From positions 186,001-250,000 of the forward strand of contig NZ_JAERJA010000003.1 of assembly GCF_016827675.1 (NCBI RefSeq): 64,000 bases of DNA, written 5' to 3'. This stretch comes from Nocardioides limicola. Its GTDB lineage: Bacteria; Actinomycetota; Actinomycetes; Propionibacteriales; Nocardioidaceae. Shown piece by piece: positions 18,330 through 26,487 of this stretch; position 1 is the stretch's first letter, and every line of letters begins with the position of its first letter. The notes beneath the pieces were generated by a model that had not been told where the DNA came from, did not search any database, and was given only the letters and a program-made list of their open reading frames with translations. The position numbers were made by a program, and so were the translations under genes.

Positions 18330-19211
18330 TCAGCGGAAGACGACGGTGCCGCGACCGTTGAGCAGGATGCGCGACTGGGAGTGCCAGCGCACGGCGCGGG
18401 AGAGCACCTGCGCCTCGACGTCTCGACCCGCCGAGACCAGTTGGTCCTGGTCGTAGGTGTGATCGACCCGCATCACGTCCTGCTCGATGATCGGTCCCTC
18501 GTCGAGGTCGGAGGTCACGTAGTGCGCGGTCGCGCCGACCAGTTTGACGCCCCGGTCGAACGCCTGGTGATACGGCTTGGCGCCCTTGAAGCTCGGCAGG
18601 AACGAGTGGTGGATGTTGATGGCCCGGCCCGACAGCTTCTTGCAGAGGTCGTCGGAGAGGACCTGCATGTAGCGGGCCAGGACGACCAGGTGGATGTCCA
18701 GGTCGTCGACCAGGCGCATCAGCTCGGCCTCGGCCTCGGGCTTGGTGTCCGGCGTGACCGGGATGTGCCGGAAGTCCAGGCCGTAGGAACGGACCAACGG
18801 CTCGGCGTCGAGGTGGTTGGACACCACGACGGGCACCTCGAGCTGCAGCGAGTTGGTGCTGGCCCGGAACAGCAGGTCGTTGAGGCAGTGCAGGTGCTTG
18901 GAGACCATGATCAGCGTGCGGTAGGGCGCCGCGGCGTCCCACAGCTCGTACTCCATGCCGAACTCACGGGCGACCGCGGCGAAGTCCGAGCGCAGCGTCT
19001 CGGCGTCCGTCGGGCCCCGGGAGCCGTCGACGACGAAGTCGATCCGCATGAAGAAGCGGTCGGCGAGCTGGTCGTTGAACTGCTGACTCTCCAGGATGTT
19101 CCCGCCGTGACGCACCAGGAAGCCGGTGACGGCGTGCACGATGCCGGGTCGGTCGTGGCAGGAGAGGACGAGCACGAAGTCGCCTGCGGGCGTGGAGGCC
19201 GGTAACACCAT
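18330..19211 (-). CDS. purU: Formyltetrahydrofolate deformylase
   Basis: Hydrolyses 10-formyl-tetrahydrofolate to formate and tetrahydrofolate. The 293-residue protein has an N-terminal ACT-type domain (LSCHDRPGIVHAVTGFLVRHGGNI) and a formyltransferase-type catalytic domain with NIHHSFLPSFKGAKPYHQAF and GATAHYVTSDLDEGPIIEQD. In this setting it would regenerate free tetrahydrofolate and remove surplus one-carbon units released by sarcosine oxidase and the corrinoid route. purU genes are often found beside sarcosine or dimethylglycine oxidation genes. It is divergent from the dimethylglycine dehydrogenase gene. Confidence 0.95.
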   Translation of the reverse strand: MVLPASTPAGDFVLVLSCHDRPGIVHAVTGFLVRHGGNILESQQFNDQLADRFFMRIDFVVDGSRGPTDAETLRSDFAAVAREFGMEYELWDAAAPYRTLIMVSKHLHCLNDLLFRASTNSLQLEVPVVVSNHLDAEPLVRSYGLDFRHIPVTPDTKPEAEAELMRLVDDLDIHLVVLARYMQVLSDDLCKKLSGRAINIHHSFLPSFKGAKPYHQAFDRGVKLVGATAHYVTSDLDEGPIIEQDVMRVDHTYDQDQLVSAGRDVEAQVLSRAVRWHSQSRILLNGRGTVVFR

Positions 19212-19251
19212 GGGAGGTCCTTAGGTCGGGGTGGAAGATCAGGCTGGAAGC

Positions 19252-19281
19252 ACGTTACGGAACTCATTGTGCAATACGCAA
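19252..19281 (-). promoter_or_regulatory. Candidate purU promoter
   Basis: Minus-strand TTGCGT (19281-19276) and TAACGT (19257-19252), spacer 18 bp, about 35-40 bases before the purU ATG. The -35 is embedded in the palindrome TTGTGCAATACGCAACA (19268-19284). Confidence 0.5.
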
Positions 19282-19284
19282 CAG
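19268..19284. promoter_or_regulatory. TTGTGC-N5-GCAACA operator-like site
   Basis: TGC-AATAC-GCA is a shortened version of the TGC-N7-GCA palindromes at the gbcA and metF-like promoters. It covers the -35 of the purU promoter. Confidence 0.4.
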
Positions 19285-19327
19285 GTCCGTGGCCAGAAAA
19301 AGTTTTGATCCAGTGCTCGGTCGGGGA

Positions 19328-19399
19328 TTGACACCCGGGCCAGGTGCGGTCGATCCTATACGTGTAGCGCATGACGCATCTTGTTGCGTATAGCGTAAC
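19328..19399 (+). promoter_or_regulatory. Promoter region and operator-like site of the dimethylglycine dehydrogenase operon
   Basis: A consensus -35 TTGACA at 19328-19333 is followed 18 bp later by a weak -10 GATCCT (19352-19357). Downstream, TTGTTGCGTATAGCGTAAC-like sequence at 19382-19399 contains TGC-N7-GTA, one base from the TGC-N7-GCA motif. The site would act as a downstream roadblock if it is an operator. The -10 choice is uncertain. Confidence 0.4.
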
Positions 19400-19438
19400 T
19401 ACGTCGACATCAGCCGTTCCATGAATCGAGGACCACTT

Positions 19439-21964
19439 ATGGCCACCGTCCCCTCCACCGCCCGCGTCGTGGTCATCGGCGCCGGAATCGTCGGCAACGG
19501 GCTCGTCCACCACCTTGCCCGCCTCGGCTGGACCGACATCGTCCAGATCGACAAGGGGGCACTGCCGAACCCGGGCGGCTCCACCGGCCACGCCTCGAAC
19601 TTCATCTTCCCCGTCGACCACTCCCGCGAGATCACGGACCTGACCCTGGACTCGGTGCGGCAGTACCAGGAGATGGGGGTCTTCACGCAGTCCGGCGGCT
19701 TCGAGGTCGCCCGGACCGAGGAGCGGATGGAGGAGTTGCGGCGACGGATGTCCTCGGCGAAGGCCTGGGGCATCGAGGCGGAGCTGGTCTCCCCCGCGTT
19801 CGTGAAGGAGAAGGTGCCGTTCCTGGAGGCTGACCAGATCATCGGCGCGTTCTGGACACCCAGCGTCGGCGTCGTCGACTCGCTGCGCGCCGGCACGATC
19901 ATGCGCGAGAGCGCCCTCGAGGCCGGCGTACTCACCGTGGTCCCGACGGTCGAGGTCACCGGGCTCGACACCGAGGAGGGGCCCAACGGTCGCCGCAGGA
20001 TCACGAAGGTGCGCACCACCGGTGGTGACATCGAGGCCGAGACCGTGGTGATCGCCTGTGGCGTCTGGAGCCCCAAGATCGGTGACATGGCCGGGATCAG
20101 CATCCCGCTGACCCCCGCGGTCCACCAGATGATCAGCGTCGGACCCTGCCCGCAACTGGAAGGGACCGAGGGCGAGATCTCCTTCCCGATCGTCCGGGAC
20201 ATGGACACCTTCTGCTACGAGCGCCAGCACGGAGCCGACATGGAGGTCGGCTCGTACGCACACCGAGCGATCCTCCACGAGCCCGAGGACATCCCCTCGA
20301 TCGAGCAGTCCAAGCTCTCCCCGACCGAGATGCCCTTCACCTCCGACGACTTCGACCTGCAGCTCGAGCAGGCCTACGAGCTGATGCCCGAACTCCTCGG
20401 CGCCGAGGGCGCGGAGATGCGCTATGCGATCAACGGTCTGCTGTCACTGACCGCCGACGGCGCCCCGATCCTCGGCGAGAGTGAGGTCAGCGGCCTGTGG
20501 ACCGCGGCCGCGGTCTGGATCAAGGAGGGTCCGGGAGTGGCGCGCGCGGTCGCGGAGTGGATGACCCAGGGCTGGTCCGAGATCGACATCCACCACAGCG
20601 ACATCGCCCGGTTCCACGCGCACCAGGAGCGCCGCGAGCACACCCGGCTGCGGACCACCGAGTCCTTCATCAAGACCTACGGGATCGTCCACCCCTCCGA
20701 GCAGTACGAGTCCGACCGCGAGCAGCGGCTGTCGCCGATGTTCGAGGCGCAGAAGAAGCTCGGCGCGTTCTTCTACGAGACCGCCGGATGGGAGCGGCCG
20801 CACTGGTACGAGTCCAACGCCCACCTGCTGGACGTGTACGGCGACGCCGTGATGCCGCGCGAGCACGAGTGGGACGCGCGCTGGTGGAGCCCGATCATCA
20901 ACGCCGAGCACCTGCGGATGCGTGAGGCAGCGGGGGTCATCGACCTGACCGCCTTCTGCATCTTCGACATCGAGGGACCGGGGGCGTTGGAGTCCGTGCA
21001 GCGCACCTGCGTCGCCCAATGCGACGTCTCGGTGGGCAAGGTGATCTACACGCCGGTGCTCGATGCCCGCGGCGGCTTCAAGTCCGACCTGACCGTGATG
21101 CGCCTGGGCGTGGACCACTTCCGGGTCGTCACCGGCGGCGCGCACGGCATGGCGGACCGCAAGTGGTTCACCGACCACCTCGTCGAGGACGGCGCGACCA
21201 CCCTCACCGACCTCACCAACGACATCTCGACGATCGGCCTCTGGGGACCGCGAGCCCGCGACATCCTGGCCTCGCTGGTGACCGACGACGTCTCCGACAG
21301 TGGCTTCGGGTTCCTGTCCTGTCGCGACATCGACGTCCACGGGATCCCGGTCCTCGCCTCCCGCATCTCCTACGTCGGCGAGCTCGGCTGGGAGCTCTAC
21401 GTCTCCATGGACCAGGCCGCCGAACTGTGGGAGTCGCTCCTCGAGGCCGGCGACTCGCACGGCGCGGTGCCTGTCGGCATCGGCGTCTACGGCACCACCG
21501 GGCGGATCGAGAAGGGCTATCGCGCGTTCGGCGCCGAGCTCGACGCGGAGCGCACGATCATCGAAGCGGGCATGCAGCGACCGAAGGTCAAGGCCGCCGA
21601 CTTCGTGGGCAAGCAGGCCTACCTCGCCCAGCGCGAGACCCCTCCCGCCACTGTCCTGTGCACGCTCACCGTCGACGATCACACCTCCGCCAGCGGGATC
21701 AAGCGCTACATGCTCGGCGGCGAGCCGATCCTGACCCGAGACGGCGGCACGCTGACCGACGGTCACGGTCACCACCCGTACGTGACCACGGCGGGATCGG
21801 CGCCCTCGCTGGGCAAGCACGTGCTGATGGCCTACCTGCCGGTTGACCAGGCAACGGTGGGCAACCAGCTCGCGGTCTCCTACATGGAGGAGCTCTACCC
21901 GGTGACCGTCGGTTCGGTCGACGCCACCGGCCTCTTCGACCCCTCGAACGAACGGATCCACTGA
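19439..21964 (+). CDS. Dimethylglycine dehydrogenase-type flavoprotein (FAD plus GcvT domains)
   Basis: Oxidises dimethylglycine to sarcosine and transfers the methylene carbon to tetrahydrofolate. The 841-residue chain has an N-terminal DAO-type FAD domain (VVVIGAGIVGNG near residue 11), a histidine at residue 51 in GGSTGHASNF where related oxidases attach FAD covalently, a linker domain, and a C-terminal GcvT/aminomethyltransferase half from about residue 430. The start at 19439 has GAGG upstream; an ATG six codons earlier lacks it. The ETF genes follow one base later, so electrons probably go to ETF rather than O2. Sarcosine is a second possible substrate, although heterotetrameric sarcosine oxidase is also encoded. 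Confidence 0.88.
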   Translation: MATVPSTARVVVIGAGIVGNGLVHHLARLGWTDIVQIDKGALPNPGGSTGHASNFIFPVDHSREITDLTLDSVRQYQEMGVFTQSGGFEVARTEERMEELRRRMSSAKAWGIEAELVSPAFVKEKVPFLEADQIIGAFWTPSVGVVDSLRAGTIMRESALEAGVLTVVPTVEVTGLDTEEGPNGRRRITKVRTTGGDIEAETVVIACGVWSPKIGDMAGISIPLTPAVHQMISVGPCPQLEGTEGEISFPIVRDMDTFCYERQHGADMEVGSYAHRAILHEPEDIPSIEQSKLSPTEMPFTSDDFDLQLEQAYELMPELLGAEGAEMRYAINGLLSLTADGAPILGESEVSGLWTAAAVWIKEGPGVARAVAEWMTQGWSEIDIHHSDIARFHAHQERREHTRLRTTESFIKTYGIVHPSEQYESDREQRLSPMFEAQKKLGAFFYETAGWERPHWYESNAHLLDVYGDAVMPREHEWDARWWSPIINAEHLRMREAAGVIDLTAFCIFDIEGPGALESVQRTCVAQCDVSVGKVIYTPVLDARGGFKSDLTVMRLGVDHFRVVTGGAHGMADRKWFTDHLVEDGATTLTDLTNDISTIGLWGPRARDILASLVTDDVSDSGFGFLSCRDIDVHGIPVLASRISYVGELGWELYVSMDQAAELWESLLEAGDSHGAVPVGIGVYGTTGRIEKGYRAFGAELDAERTIIEAGMQRPKVKAADFVGKQAYLAQRETPPATVLCTLTVDDHTSASGIKRYMLGGEPILTRDGGTLTDGHGHHPYVTTAGSAPSLGKHVLMAYLPVDQATVGNQLAVSYMEELYPVTVGSVDATGLFDPSNERIH

Positions 21965-21965
21965 G

Positions 21966-22739
21966 ATGACCAATGTCCTGGTCTGCGTCAAGCGGGTGCC
22001 CGACGCCTCCAGCGAAGTCGTGCTGACCGCCGACGGTCAGTCCGTCGACGGCCGCTTCGCCGGGTTCACGATGAGCACCCACGAGGAGTGCGCCGTCGAG
22101 TTGGCCGCGCTGGTCACGGCGGCCGGCGGTGGTGAGGCGACCGCCCTCACCCTCGGCGACGCCGAGGCGGTCGAGCAGTTGCGGGCCGCCCTGGCGGTCG
22201 GGTGCACCGCGGCGACGCACGTCGTGGCCGACCCCCAGCGGTTCGGCCCGGCCGACGTCGCCCGTGAGATCGCCGCCGTGGTCCGCGACCACGAGGCTGC
22301 GGGTCGCAGCTACGACCTGATCCTGCTCGGCAACGACGCCGCCGACAGCGGCGACTTCCAGGTGGGGATCCGGCTCGCCTACGAGCTCGGCCGTCCGGTC
22401 GTCAACGGTGTCACCCACGTGTCCGTGGCCGATGGGGTGGTCACCGCCAGCGGCGCCGGGACCGACGGCTACGAGACCTACCGGGTGCCGGTCCCAGCGG
22501 TCGTCACGATCCTCGAGGGAGGCGTCGAGCCGCGCTACCCGACGGTCCCCGGCCGGATGAAGGCGAAGAAGGTGGCGATCGAGGAGCGCACCCCGGCCGG
22601 TGAGCCCACCGGGCCGAACCGGGTGAAGTTGGCGCTGCCACCCCCGGTGCCCAGCAACGTGCAGATCCTGGGCAAGGGCGCGGACGCCGCGCCGGCAGTA
22701 GTGGACGTACTCGAGGAGTTGGGGGTGTTGTCGCGATGA
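21966..22739 (+). CDS. etfB: Electron transfer flavoprotein beta subunit
   Basis: The 257-residue small ETF subunit binds AMP and pairs with EtfA to carry electrons from the dehydrogenase to the respiratory chain. Motifs: CVKRVPDAS at the start, LLGNDAADSGDFQVGIRLAYELGRP, and the late KAKKVAIEERTP segment. It begins two bases after the dehydrogenase stop and overlaps etfA by ATGA. The sequence resembles the dimethylglycine-specific ETF pairs (DgcA/B-type operons) more than the fatty-acid ETF, but this is judged from context. Confidence 0.93.
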   Translation: MTNVLVCVKRVPDASSEVVLTADGQSVDGRFAGFTMSTHEECAVELAALVTAAGGGEATALTLGDAEAVEQLRAALAVGCTAATHVVADPQRFGPADVAREIAAVVRDHEAAGRSYDLILLGNDAADSGDFQVGIRLAYELGRPVVNGVTHVSVADGVVTASGAGTDGYETYRVPVPAVVTILEGGVEPRYPTVPGRMKAKKVAIEERTPAGEPTGPNRVKLALPPPVPSNVQILGKGADAAPAVVDVLEELGVLSR

Positions 22740-23719
22740 TCGTGGTACTGGTGGAGAAGGGACCCGACGGCCTGGCCGTCGAGGTCTCGCGTGAGACCGT
22801 CACCTTCGCGCGCTCGTTGTCCGAGGCTGGAGGCGGCGTCGCCATCGACGCGGTGGTGGTCGGCGAGGTCTCCGACGCGCTGCGCGAGCAACTGGCGGCG
22901 TACGGCGTCCGCGACGTGCACCGGCTCGGCGGTGAGGCGTACGACTCCTTCGCAGGCGCCGCCTGGGCCGCTGGCATCGAGAGCGTGCTCGCCGCCACCA
23001 CCACGGTGGTGGTGATGGCCGCCGGGACTCCGCGCGGCAACGAGGTCCTCGCTCACGTCGCGGCCCGCCGCGGCGTCGAGATGGCCGCGAACGTGCTCAC
23101 CTTCGGCGGACTGTCTCCGTTCGTGGTGACCCGACAGGTCGTGGGTGGCCAGGCCCTGGAGGAGATGAGGCTCGGCAACCGGCCGGCAATCTTCACCGTC
23201 GCCGGTCACGCCGTCGAGGCCGCGCCGGCCGCCACACCGGGCGCGGCAACGCTGGTCGAGCACGCACCTGACGTGGCGGCCGCGGACCTGATCGCCCGGG
23301 TCGTGTCGTCGGAGGAACCCGAGCCCGACCTCTCCGGGGACCTGAAGTCAGCCAAGGTGGTGGTCGGGGCCGGTCGTGGCGCTGGCAGCGCCGAGGGGTT
23401 CGCCGACCTGGTCGAACTGACCGAGCTCGTCGGCGGGTCCATGGGCGTCTCGCGGGTGGTCACCTCGCTCGGGTGGCGACCCCACCACGAGCAGGTCGGC
23501 CAGACCGGCAGCCGGATCTCACCGGACCTGTACATCCCGTGCGGCATCAGTGGCGCCATCCAGCACTGGGCAGGCTGCTCCTCGGCCAAGGCCATCCTGG
23601 CGATCAACACGGACGCAGACGCACCGATGGTCACCAAGGCCACCTACGCCGTGATCGGGGACCTGCACGAAGTGGTGCCCGCCATCAACGCCGAGATCAG
23701 GCGCCGCCGCGGGGAGTAG
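22736..23719 (+). CDS. etfA: Electron transfer flavoprotein alpha subunit
   Basis: The 327-residue FAD-binding ETF subunit. The C-terminal FAD motif is clear: GGSMGVSRVVTSLGW, HEQVGQTGSRISPDLYIPCGISGAIQHWAG and AINTDADAPMVTKATYAVIGD. Its ATG overlaps the etfB stop. Electrons would pass to an ETF:quinone oxidoreductase not found in this window. It is the last gene of the rightward operon; after it there are 87 bases before the next operon. Confidence 0.94.
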   Translation: MIVVLVEKGPDGLAVEVSRETVTFARSLSEAGGGVAIDAVVVGEVSDALREQLAAYGVRDVHRLGGEAYDSFAGAAWAAGIESVLAATTTVVVMAAGTPRGNEVLAHVAARRGVEMAANVLTFGGLSPFVVTRQVVGGQALEEMRLGNRPAIFTVAGHAVEAAPAATPGAATLVEHAPDVAAADLIARVVSSEEPEPDLSGDLKSAKVVVGAGRGAGSAEGFADLVELTELVGGSMGVSRVVTSLGWRPHHEQVGQTGSRISPDLYIPCGISGAIQHWAGCSSAKAILAINTDADAPMVTKATYAVIGDLHEVVPAINAEIRRRRGE

Positions 23720-23770
23720 CCACAGCGACCCCCTCCCCCTCGTCCACCCCCTCCCTCCCCCTCCACACTC

Positions 23771-23800
23771 ATTCCATAATTCCATGGATTGAAGTACTGT
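23771..23800 (+). promoter_or_regulatory. Promoter and ArsR-type operator of the MBL-rhodanese operon
   Basis: An AT-rich patch in a GC-rich context holds TCCAT-N6-ATGGA (23773-23788) and a direct repeat of ATTCCAT (23771-23777, 23779-23785). A -10 TACTGT (23795-23800) ends six bases before the ATG at 23807, so the transcript is probably leaderless. The palindrome covers the -35 position. The likely binder is the ArsR-rhodanese protein of the same operon. Confidence 0.5.
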
Positions 23801-23806
23801 TGGCCT

Positions 23807-25168
23807 ATGGGTGACATCACGGTCATCCCCTTGGTGGACGAGGGGTTGGGCAACTCGGCGTACCTGCTGGACCTGGATGACGGGCGGGCGCTGGCGGTCG
23901 ATGTCAGCCGTGACCTGCGCCAGGTCCGCGAGCTCGCCCAGCGGCGTGGGCTGAGGATCGCCTATGCGGCCGACACACACCTACATGCCGACTTCCTGAC
24001 CGGCGCGGTGCAGTTGGCTGCGTCGGAGGGGGCGCAGGTGCTGGCTTCGGCGAAGGGCCACCGGGAGTATCGGCATGCGGCACTGGCCGACGGCGATGAG
24101 GTGGACCTGGGAGGTCTGCGGCTGCGGGCCCTGGAGACACCCGGGCACACCCATGAGCACCTCGCCTTCGAGCTGCTCGACGGCGCCGCCACGCTGGGGG
24201 TGTTCACCGGGGGCTCCCTGATCGTCGGCTCGGCCGCCCGCACCGACCTGGTCGCCCCGGAGCGGACCGAGGCGCTGGCCCGGGCTCAGTACCGATCGCT
24301 CCAGCGCCTGGCGAGGCTCGACGACGACGTCGCGGTATGGCCCACCCACGGCGCTGGTTCGTTCTGCTCCGCACCGCCCGGCGCCGAGCGGACCTCGACG
24401 ATCGGCACCGAACGCGCCACGAACTCGCTGCTGCGGTCCCCGAACGAGGACGCCTTCGTCGCCCAACTGCTCGGCTCGCTGGGCACCTTCCCGCCGTACT
24501 TCCTCCGCCTCGGCGAAGTGAACCGCCGCGGGCCCGCCCTCACTGCCGAGGACGGCGTACTGTCCGGGCTCACCGCAGCCGAGGTCGCGCGCCTGCAGGC
24601 ATCCGGCGCGGCGGTGGTCGACGTCCGGCCCGTGGTCGACTTCGGGGCCGGCCACCTGCCGGGGTCGGTGTCGATCCCGTTGCGTCCCGTGTTCGCCACC
24701 TGGCTGGGATGGCTCGTGGAGGCCGACACCCCGATCGTCGTCGTGCGCAACGCCGACCAGGACCCGGACGAGATCCTCTGGCAGGCCCGCAAGATCGGCT
24801 ACGACCGGATCGCCGGGGAGCTCCACGGGGGCATCGACTCCTGGCATGCCTCGGGTGAGCCGACGACCGCGATCCCGGTGGTCTCGGCCAGCGAGGTGGG
24901 AGGCACTGCGGTGCTCGACGTGCGCCAGCGCCACGAGTTCGAGGCCGGACACCTCCCCGGGGCGCGGCACCTCGAGTTGGGCGCCATCGACGCGCAGGCG
25001 TCTGAGCTCCCAGCGGGACCGACGGTCCTGATGTGCGGCCACGCCGAGCGCGCCATGGGAGCGGCGAGCCTGCTCGCGCGGGCAGGACGCCGCGACATCT
25101 CGGTCCTGGCCGGCGGGCCGCAGGACTGGGCGGACGCGACCGGCGACGCCCTGGAGACGGGCACGTGA
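23807..25168 (+). CDS. Persulfide dioxygenase-like MBL protein with two rhodanese domains (CstB-like architecture)
   Basis: A 453-residue protein with an N-terminal metallo-beta-lactamase domain (about 1-230) and two rhodanese domains (about 255-350 and 360-450). Metal-site residues seen are His58, His60 and Asp62 in DTHLHADFLTG, His114 in TPGHTHEH, and His181 in WPTHGAG. The position that is an iron-binding Asp in ETHE1-type enzymes (FTGD) is Gly136 here (FTGGSLIVG). The first rhodanese domain lacks the catalytic cysteine (VVVRNADQDPDE), and the second has it in VLMCGHAERA, as in CstB. Expected role: oxidation of persulfides or sulfur transfer. The probable leaderless start at 23807 replaces an upstream ATG within the operator region. 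Confidence 0.85.
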   Translation: MGDITVIPLVDEGLGNSAYLLDLDDGRALAVDVSRDLRQVRELAQRRGLRIAYAADTHLHADFLTGAVQLAASEGAQVLASAKGHREYRHAALADGDEVDLGGLRLRALETPGHTHEHLAFELLDGAATLGVFTGGSLIVGSAARTDLVAPERTEALARAQYRSLQRLARLDDDVAVWPTHGAGSFCSAPPGAERTSTIGTERATNSLLRSPNEDAFVAQLLGSLGTFPPYFLRLGEVNRRGPALTAEDGVLSGLTAAEVARLQASGAAVVDVRPVVDFGAGHLPGSVSIPLRPVFATWLGWLVEADTPIVVVRNADQDPDEILWQARKIGYDRIAGELHGGIDSWHASGEPTTAIPVVSASEVGGTAVLDVRQRHEFEAGHLPGARHLELGAIDAQASELPAGPTVLMCGHAERAMGAASLLARAGRRDISVLAGGPQDWADATGDALETGT

Positions 25169-26487
25169 CCCGGATCCGTGCTGCCGGGGGGACCGGCCGT
25201 CGGCCGGTCACCCTGGGGCTGCGCGCCAACGCGGCGCAGTTCACGATCCTGGTGGCCATCAACGCCCTGGTCGGTGGCATGGTCGGTCAACAGCAGACGG
25301 TGCTGCCGCTGCTCGCCGAGGACGAGTTCGGGCTCACCGGCTACACGTTCATCTTCACCTACGTGGTCGCCTTCGGTGTCACCAAGGCGGCCGCGAACTA
25401 CGTCGCCGGCACCTGGTCGGACCGGTACGGCCGCAAACCGGTGCTGATCGCCGGATGGCTGTTCGCGGTGCCGGTGCCGTTGATGCTGATCTGGGCACCC
25501 CACTGGGGGTGGGTGGTAGCGGCCAACGTGTTGCTGGGCATCAACCAGGGGCTGACCTGGTCGACCACGGTGATCATGAAGATCGACCTGGTCGGACCGA
25601 AGCAACGTGGACTCGCGATGGGCCTGAACGAGGCGGCCGGGTACGGCGCGGTCGCGCTCACCTCCATGGCAGCCGGCTACCTGGCCGCCGAGTACGGCCT
25701 GCGGCCGGCGCCGTTCCTGCTCGGCCTCTCCTACACCGCCCTCGCGCTCGGCCTCTCGACACTGGCGGTCAGGGAGACCCGGGACCACGCCAGGGTCGAT
25801 GCTGCCGGCCACGTGGCGCGGGCCGACGGCAAGCACGACCACCTGCACGGCGATCTCAGCAACCGTGAGGTGTTCGCGCAGGCGAGCTTCCGCGAGCCGG
25901 CGCTGTCCTCGGCCAGTCAGGCCGGGCTGGTCAACAACCTGAACTTCGGGCTGTCGTGGGGTCTGTTCCCGCTGTTGTTCGCGAGCTCGGGACTCCCGGT
26001 GGGCCAGATCGGGGTGCTGTTCGCGCTCTACCCCGGCATGTGGGGCATCGGCCAACTGTTCACCGGCGCCCTGTCGGACCGGTGGGGACGCAAGCACCTG
26101 ATCACTGTCGGGATGTTCACTCAGGCGACGGCCCTGGTCGTGATCGCGACCGCCGGCTCGTTCGGTCTCTGGGCGGCAGGCGCCCTGCTGCTGGGTGCCG
26201 GGACCGCGATGGTCTACCCGACGCTGCTCGCCGTGATCGGGGACGTGGCCCATCCGGCGTGGCGTGGCCGGGCAGTGGGCATCTACCGGGTCTGGCGCGA
26301 CCTCGGCTATGCGGTGGGCGCCCTCATGGGTGGCGTGGTGGCCGACCTGTGGAGTCTGCGCACCGCAGTATGGGTGGCAGCAGCGGTCAGTGTCGCCTCG
26401 GCGCTCGTGGTCGCCGTCCGGATGTACGAGACGCATGCTCGGCCGACGAGGGGTCGGGAGCAGGAGGGGGAGGTCACGGATGGGTGA
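25165..26487 (+). CDS. MFS transporter of the sulfur-type operon
   Basis: A 440-residue, 12-helix major facilitator. The MFS signature GTWSDRYGRKPVL lies after helix 2, and its repeat GALSDRWGRKHLI lies in the second half. A histidine- and aspartate-rich central loop (AGHVARADGKHDHLHGDL) separates the halves. The GTG at 25165 overlaps the previous stop (GTGA), so it is translationally coupled. The open frame to 25033 is a shadow. Substrate cannot be read from sequence. Context suggests export or import of a sulfur compound; drug efflux is the alternative. Confidence 0.85.
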   Translation: MTRIRAAGGTGRRPVTLGLRANAAQFTILVAINALVGGMVGQQQTVLPLLAEDEFGLTGYTFIFTYVVAFGVTKAAANYVAGTWSDRYGRKPVLIAGWLFAVPVPLMLIWAPHWGWVVAANVLLGINQGLTWSTTVIMKIDLVGPKQRGLAMGLNEAAGYGAVALTSMAAGYLAAEYGLRPAPFLLGLSYTALALGLSTLAVRETRDHARVDAAGHVARADGKHDHLHGDLSNREVFAQASFREPALSSASQAGLVNNLNFGLSWGLFPLLFASSGLPVGQIGVLFALYPGMWGIGQLFTGALSDRWGRKHLITVGMFTQATALVVIATAGSFGLWAAGALLLGAGTAMVYPTLLAVIGDVAHPAWRGRAVGIYRVWRDLGYAVGALMGGVVADLWSLRTAVWVAAAVSVASALVVAVRMYETHARPTRGREQEGEVTDG

